A stretch of 64,000 nt of DNA, taken from positions 58,233-122,232 of the forward strand of contig QANZ01045014.1 in assembly GCA_003254925.1 (NCBI GenBank), written 5' to 3'. Under the pieces are notes generated by a model. The model did not search any database, was not told the origin of the DNA, and worked only from the letters and a program-made list of their open reading frames with translations. The position numbers and the translations under genes are program-made. The stretch is from Chamaecrista fasciculata (taxonomy: Eukaryota; Streptophyta; Magnoliopsida; Fabales; Fabaceae). Positions 57,885-64,000 of this stretch are shown piece by piece; the first letter of the stretch is position 1; each line of letters opens with the position of its first letter.

Positions 57885-58182
57885 GAGTAAACTACTAAAT
57901 TGGTCCCTGGATTATTGACTCGCTGACAGATTGGTCCCCGAATTTAGGAAATTGACAAATAGATCCCCGAATTTTTCTAACGAGTCAAATAGATCTCCGA
58001 ATTTTTCTAATGTTTGTCAAATAGGTCCTTCTGTTCGGGGACCTATTTGACTAACGTTAGAAAAATTCGGGGACCTATTTGACTTGTTAGAAAAATTCGG
58101 GGACCTATTTGTCAATTTTCTAAATTCGGGGACCAATCTGTCAGCGAGCCAATAATCCAGGGACCAATTTGGTAGTTTACTC
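57885..58182. mobile_element. Foldback element, 298 bp, with 10-bp target duplication
   Basis: It starts GAGTAAACTACTAAATTGGTCC and ends GGACCAATTTGGTAGTTTACTC. It is flanked by the perfect direct repeat ATATCTATAC (57875-57884 and 58183-58192). The two halves are inverted copies with phased ATTGGTCCC, ATAGATCCCCGAATTT and their complements. The 10-bp duplication suits a Mutator-like MITE. Confidence 0.9.
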
Positions 58183-58562
58183 ATATCTATACTAAATAAA
58201 CAAGACGTAATTTGCTAAAATTTATAATGATAAATTAAAAAAATTGAAAATTTAAAGTTAAATTTTTTATTTTTTTTAAAAAACTAATTTAATTGTTATT
58301 AATTATCTTTGTAATTCAAAGTTCAAAGTTCAAACAATCAAACACAAAAAGATATTTTAAAATTTGAAATTCAAATTCTTGAATGAAATATATATTGATT
58401 CTAGTATATCTTTTTTATTTTTCGGCCATTGATTCTAGTAGGATAACCACCTTTATTTATCCTTCTTTCTTATTGTATAATAGCAAAAACCCTATGCCCA
58501 TTGCATAAAACTCACTCTTCAATTTTCACTGTTTTCCTTCCTTCTTCTCCTTCTCTCTGAAA

Positions 58563-60265
58563 ATGTCCGATCACAATCAGTTTGATTTGCTCGATGACTG
58601 TTGGGAATTGATTTTCCGATCACTCGACCACCGTCGTCACTACGCCTCCATCTCCTCCGTCTGCAAGCGATTCCTCTCCATCATCAACGGCCTTCATTCC
58701 TCTCTCACCATTCTCGACTCTTCCATTCCCTCCCTTCCTCGCCACTTTCTCAGGTTTCCGGCCATCAAATCCATCGATCTCAGTCACTTCTGTGGCGACA
58801 CCAATTCCGTTCTTGGTCTAATTTCGAGATCTGGTTTGTCTCTGCATTCGCTCAATCTTTCCAATAGGACAGAGCTTCTCGTCGATGGACTCTGACTATT
58901 AGGTTCGACGATGCGTAATCTTAGGGTTTTGACATACTCTCGTGCTTCCTTTATTGGAGATGACGTTCTGGTTGTGATAGCTGGTTGTTTCCCGTCTCTC
59001 CAAGAGCTTGACATTAGCTACCCCTCTTATTTTTTTAGAAGCATTGTGTCTGATATGGGGATCGCGACGTTGGCTACGACGCTGAAAGACCTGCGCAAAG
59101 TTAATCTCTCTGGTAATCACTCTATGAATCTCTTCTCTCTCTGTGTCAGAACTGTGAGTTTCTGACAAAAATCACAATCCAACGTTGCGATTCCGTAACC
59201 CTAGTGGGAGTTTCTTCTGCCATTCGCCAGAGACCCACTTTGACTTCCATCTCCCTTGGTCATTTAAAGATAGGTGTGAATAATGAAGGGCCTAATATTA
59301 CTTCGGACGTTGTTAATTCATTGACGAGTTTGAAAGGCTTAACTGAAATTAATTTGAAAGATTTCCATGTACCGGATGAGCTGTTGTCTTCAATTGCAGG
59401 GCAAGGCCTTCCATTAAAGAAGCTTATCCTCAAATACTGCTGCAAGTATACATATACTGGAATCATCGGTTTGTTGTCTAAATGTCAATCTATTCAACAC
59501 TTGGATGTTGAAGCCAACGACTTTCTCACCGATAATGGTGTGGTTAATTTATCTGGGTTTCTTCGTAATCTAACATTTATAAATCTCAGTGGTTGTCTGA
59601 AGCTGACCCCATCAACCTTTCTCTGGCAAGATTGTCCTTTGCTCAATGAGGTCGTGATGGAGGGAACAACAATGGGGCTCAATGATTGGCCAGATAAAGT
59701 TGGTTCAAAAGATCTTGTTGTCAACTCTCAAATTAAGACTCTTCATTTGTGTCTTAACGATAGATTGAAGGACAAAAATCTCAACACATTTGCCTCCATT
59801 TGCCCCAATTTAGAGTATCTTGACTTGAATCAATGTAAATATATCTCAGAAAAAGGAGTAGCTCAAGTCCTCAAGAAATGCAATAAGATTAGGCATTTGA
59901 ACTTGGCTTTTTGTTCAAAACTGAATATGTTCAATGAGATAAACTTTAACTTTCTCTTACCCAACCTGGAGATGTTGAACTTGTCTTTCACAAATATTGA
60001 CGATCAATCACTCTCACTATTTTCTAATACTTGTTGTGGGCTGATTCATTTAGAATTGTAGAATTGCTCTAAGGTGACAGCGAAGGGAGTGAAGCAAGTG
60101 GTACAGAAATGCACGAATCTCAGAGAGATCGATTTGCGGGAGTGTACAAATGTGAAGGCTAATATTGTTCATTGGATGGTGTTTGAACGACCATCATTGA
60201 TAAAAATAAAGGCTCCCCCTCGTTATGTTCTTTCTCTGAGACAAAAAAAAATTTTCGCGTCGTGA
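58563..60265 (+). pseudogene. F-box/LRR protein, copy 3 (pseudogene)
   Basis: It starts MSDHNQFDLLDDCWELIFRS and follows copies 1 and 2 throughout. The frame is broken by TGA at 58893-58895 (CGA in the paralogues), a ~7-base loss with frameshift at ~59115-59125, and TAG at 60059-60061 (CAA/CAG in the paralogues). The C-terminal coding region to TGA ~60263 remains recognisable. Its upstream flank (58306-58420) recurs at 63880-63975. Confidence 0.93.
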
Positions 60266-61978
60266 ATGCCTTGTTTTTCATTAGAGTTAGGATCACTCTA
60301 CTCTAGACTAGAGTACCTATTTAGATTTGTTATTTTGTTCCTGATATAGCACTATAATTTTCTTAAATATTTATTTTATTTGTTTTTCTCAATTCAGATA
60401 AATTATAAAATTTACATATTATTATTATTAAGGTTGTGTCTGCCGTGTATCAATAAATAAGGATGTGTCTACATTTGTAGAATAGTATGCACCAGTATAA
60501 TTTTGTTAAATTTTTTATTTTTGATCGATAACAGAAAACAAACGGCCATATAAGGTAAGTTGTATTATATTGCTGCCTCCTAATTAAGTCTTGTATATAT
60601 ATATATGGATCCAATTAACTTTATGAAACTCGATTTTCTCCCACAGCTTTTTGCCTCCTTAGTCCTTATCCTTGTTTAATTTATATAGCATTAAGGGACA
60701 AGTATAGTCAGTCATATACGACTTTGGACATTCATCACCCTGCAAAATGCTTATTTGCAAGGCCACGTGAATTTTTAGACCAATCTGTGTATGTGGAGTC
60801 AGGGAAGGCAAAGATTTTTAATTTTTTTACATGCATGCATAGCAACTTTGGAGAAGCACTTGAGTTTCAACTTAAATACCAAACATGCCATTTAAATTTA
60901 TGCCTTTATTATACTATTGTCTGTTTCTCATTTCCCGCACGCCTTCTTCTTCTCCTTCTTCTTCTTGCTGATCTGAAGTCGAGTCACAAAGGTCATGGTC
61001 ACTAATTTTGTAATGCGAGCTGCTTAGTGATTGTCAAACCATTAAAATATTTTATACAAATACAAAATTTAGTCCACAAGTTCTACTGTTAGAAGTTTCG
61101 GATCCTCCTTAGTTCTTTTTTTCTTTTCTCGTTTTTCTGTTTCTGTTTGTTTTGTATGGATTCTGTTAGCCAAAAAAAAAAAAGAAACATCACAGGTGAT
61201 TTAATCTTTTCATAGACTAAATAGAATAATGTTTTAATCTTTTAGGGAATTAATAATAAATTGTGTATTTCAATTTTTCTAGAGATCGAATTATGAACTC
61301 TATAATCTTTCAAGAATCAAACTATTAGTTTATTCTATATATAATTATTGAGAAGGGTGGTGATAATTTTAAGTTGATTTAATAAATGTTGTTTTGTGGG
61401 TAATTAATCAATTGATTAATTAAACGGGTAGGGTCTTCAAACTGGGGGCTTCATGAGCAGGAAGAATAAGGGAGCAAATATGGGAGACAGATAGGGTACA
61501 TGAGGATGCATTGCACTTTAGGATGTAGAGTAGCAATAATAAGGTAGAGAAACTACAACAAAAGCATGTAGAGTCTGAACTGAACTTTGAACAATGGTTA
61601 TCTAATAGGGATTTTCCTTTATTAACAATTGAATGCAAGTAAAATGAATAAAAAGTGAACCAAATGTTTTTAAAGCTAGAATGGAATAAAAGCAAGGGAG
61701 AATCAAGGAGAAAGAGTAACATCACATATAGATTCCTCCAACATTAAAAACAGGTTAAAGACCATAATCTTCCATCTCATTAAATTTCTAACCATACACC
61801 AGTCCGGTTTTGGAGATGTTTATCACTTTATCTCTTGAAAAATCATAAATTTATATAATAGATGCTAGGTGCAGAAGAGAGAAAAGATAGAACAAAATAA
61901 AGACCTACTAGCTTGTCCAAACAGTCAAATATATTTTTAGGGCTATTAAATACTTTTATCCTCATGATACTATTAGGA
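60266..61978. other. F-box 3' flank, then gene-free DNA
   Basis: 60280-60560 repeats the F-box 3' flank with rearrangements. 60560-61978 has only short chance frames; I see no gene there. Confidence 0.5.
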
Positions 61979-62692
61979 GGCGTTTAGTACACGGATTGAA
62001 AAAATAGTCCCGGGATTATAACCTCCGGATTAGAGTAATCCCGCGTTTGGTACGTGGATTGGAAAATTAGTCCCGGGAATATTGTATTCCCAGGAATAGG
62101 ATAATTTCCTAAAATAGCTATTTTCTAATCCCACCCTAGGGGGTGAGATTAGTCTAATCCCATGACATGGGATTATTTTTCCCATCCAAAATTACTTTAT
62201 TACCCCTAATTAATTTCCTTTAATTAATTAATTCTTTCTCTACAAATCCCGGTCACTTTTCATCTTTGTCATTTTACAACTCTTTGTTGAGTGAGACTTT
62301 TTTAGACAATTTTATTATGTTGAGAATTATGGACATTGTGTTATGAAATAGTATTTTTCTCATGAATCTATTAATGTTATTTAAAAATTTTAATTATGAT
62401 ATAATTATTTCTTTATGATATAGTATTATTCTCATGAATTTTTTTGAAGAATTTCTACATTTGATAAACTATTGGTTGGTTGAGAATAAAAAGTCAATGG
62501 CATATTTGTAAAAGTATTAAACATTCCCAGGAATATCAAAGTTGAACCAAACAGAAGATTGTAACATTCCTGTGAATATTGCAAAATAATCTTAGGATTA
62601 TTTTAACTCATCCAAACAGACATTCTTATAATCCTGGGAATCTTATTCCTGGGAATTCCCGGGATTGAAAAAATAATCCGTGTACCAAAGAA
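61979..62692. mobile_element. MITE-like element, ~715 bp (copy B, inverted relative to 15719)
   Basis: It starts GGCGTTTAGTACACGGATTG and ends AATCCGTGTACCAAAG. Internal blocks (ATAGCTATTTTCTAATCCCA, TTTGCAAAATAATCTTAGG-like, CATCCAAACAGACATT) match copy A in reverse order. The terminal ~60 bp are partly duplicated (a second start, GCGTTTGGTACGTGGATTGG, at ~62042). Confidence 0.65.
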
Positions 62693-62910
62693 AAAGACAT
62701 ATTCTGTGTGAATGAATTGTAATAACAAATTTTCTGTCAGAAAATCCTAAGACAATTGATTTCAACTCACAAATCAAGATCCATAGAACATTATTATTGG
62801 CTACCATTATCATTTCACACAAGAATGTACTCCTGTATCAAAATGAGATTACTTATCAGATTTTCCTCAAACTATAGAAACAATCAAGCAAAACATCACT
62901 TTATCTTTAC

Positions 62911-63138
62911 CGCAAGAGTAGTAACTTGAGTCTGTGTAATTCCCTCCAACAGACTTCCAGGATGTTTCTGTGAATGAAAAACAAAAACATAGACGAATAA
63001 GAACAAGACTGAACATCATGAAGCATAATGTAGAAATTGAAGAATCTAAAACTAAGGCCAAAGATTGATAAGAAGTTACTGTTAGAAACACTCACCTCAG
63101 ATGGTGCAACATGTTCGGAAACATTGAGCACTTCTGAC
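62911..63138 (-). pseudogene. Two further exons of the WD40-repeat gene (fragment)
   Basis: Exon c (63096-63138) reads SEVLNVSEHVAPSE, between an AG acceptor and GTGAG donor. Exon d (62911-62967) reads KHPGSLLEGITQTQVTTLA before a GTAAAG donor-like site. Phases join cleanly. These blocks follow the YYEFRRN exon in plant WD40/transducin proteins of this family. They lie 15 kb away on the wrong side of the first two exons, next to another piece of the shared flank (63520-63660). No start exon or terminal exons are seen. Confidence 0.65.
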
Positions 63139-63519
63139 CTTGTGCAAGTTCAAGAAGACTAATGAATTACTGAAGAGTGTGACATTAGGTATACATCATG
63201 CTTTGATGTTGCACAAACCAAATTCCGCAACTGCATCATGATTCATGAGTCATGACAAAACAAATATATAATGTCAGTGAGTCATAGTAGACTCTTGAAC
63301 ATTAAGATTCAGTCTCTCTTAAACCCATTTGGGGCCATTCAAAGTTGAAAGATTCATGATTTGTGAATGACTAATTATCCTGACAAATAGAGTATTACAA
63401 ATTGCAACAATTCATCCGACTCATATCAAAACAAGGCTTTAAGAGGATTGAGTGAGCAGTCAGGATAACCTCTAACCATGTGTTTCCTCTTCAATGAGGC
63501 TGAGACCAATTTTCCCACT

Positions 63520-63660
63520 TAATTAGTTTCCTTAACAGAAGTTTCTTGTAAATTAGTTCTGTGATACATAACAGAAAACAAACGGCCATATAGGTAGATT
63601 GAAACCAAAATTTGATTTTTGATTTCAAAATATGGAATTGTTAATTTGCTTGAACCAAAT
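63520..63660. repeat. Partial copy of the F-box/WD40 3' flank
   Basis: TAGTTTCCTTAACAGAAGTT through AACAAACGGCCATATAGGTA to TTTGATTTCAAAATATGGAA matches 47635-47755 and 55700-55800. Confidence 0.85.
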
Positions 63661-63754
63661 TTGATCTTTATTATAGCAAAATATTAGACAAAATTGAGTT
63701 TTAATGAGTGCACGTGCATGTCAGGTGACAAATTCTGTTCAAAACTAACAGAAA

Positions 63755-63878
63755 AACTGTTCTGGGTACTAAAGGGGTAACGATGGAGACCTTAGGGTAC
63801 CAAAATGTTATTTTTTAAACCACAAGACATCAAAGTGGAATGAGGTCAAACCACAATGTACCAAAGTATAATTTACCC
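63755..63878. mobile_element. Single arm of a GGTACCAAA-type MULE/foldback element
   Basis: 'gggtactaaaggggtaacg', 'agggtaccaaaatg', 'accacaatgtaccaaag' and the end TATAATTTACCC parallel the right arms at 324, 5553 and 18191. No partner arm was found nearby. Confidence 0.65.
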
Positions 63879-63879
63879 T

Positions 63880-64000
63880 TATCTTTATAATTCAAACAAT
63901 CAAACACAAAAAGATATTTTAAAATTTGAAATTCAAATTCTTGTATGAAGTATTGATTCTACTATATCATAATCCTACACAATCTCCTTTCATTTGTCCT
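63880..64000 (+). repeat. Copy of the F-box upstream flank at the window edge
   Basis: TTCAAACAATCAAACACAAA followed by AAGATATTTTAAAATTTGAA and TTCAAATTCTTG matches 58330-58400, which lies ~170 bp upstream of F-box copy 3. Confidence 0.8.

Overview
This is nuclear DNA of a flowering plant, most likely a eudicot. It is very AT-rich, and its genes have GT-AG introns. Every recognisable gene belongs to a plant family: ZIP2/ZIP11-type metal transporter, TPK1-type K+ channel, DIN10-type raffinose synthase/alkaline alpha-galactosidase, WSS1-type WLM metalloprotease, DUF761-like protein and F-box/LRR proteins. The spaces between genes are packed with plant DNA transposons, foldback elements, SINEs and a Helitron. 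I cannot name the species. The style of the F-box/LRR family weakly suggests a legume.

Layout. 1-324 is the cut right end of a Mutator-like element (MULE). 2218-6527 (minus) is a WSS1-like metalloprotease gene. One intron holds a complete 1970-bp MULE with a perfect 9-bp target duplication and a GC-rich passenger reading frame, and the gene has a frame break just before its zinc fingers. 6528-10052 is AT-rich with SINEs. 10053-11776 (minus) is an intact three-exon ZIP transporter. 12.2-12.8 kb is a GC-rich LTR-like block. 12.9-18.2 kb is a graveyard of foldback/MITE elements plus a tandem Helitron. 19558-20109 is a small DUF761-like membrane protein. 25636-27542 is an intact two-exon TPK1-like channel. 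31745-38396 is a 6652-bp MULE with 9-bp target duplications, carrying a broken MuDR-type transposase gene and, downstream, a second broken gene with a plant mobile domain. 39915-40202 (minus) is a 95-residue membrane protein. 42410-43331 is an assembly gap.

The right third (45.7-64 kb) is a duplicated F-box/LRR locus. It has one intact intronless gene (45717-47447), one with a damaged 3' end (53879-55456), one orphan C-terminal fragment (55988-56165) and one clear pseudogene (58563-60265). Flank homology at 63.88-64.0 kb predicts another copy just beyond the window. The 3' flanks of these copies carry antisense exons of a WD40-repeat gene. That gene appears to have been split by the same duplications: upstream exons lie at 47.9-48.2 kb and downstream exons at 62.9-63.1 kb. 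A DIN10-like gene lacking both ends sits between copies 1 and 2 and abuts the WD40 piece.

Working genes by sequence are the ZIP transporter, the TPK channel, the DUF761-like protein, the 95-residue membrane protein and F-box copy 1. The most notable structures are the MULE with transposase plus plant-mobile-domain gene and GC-rich palindromes just inside both ends, the MULE sitting in the WSS1 intron, and the shared arrays of GGACCAAA-like motifs in several foldback families.
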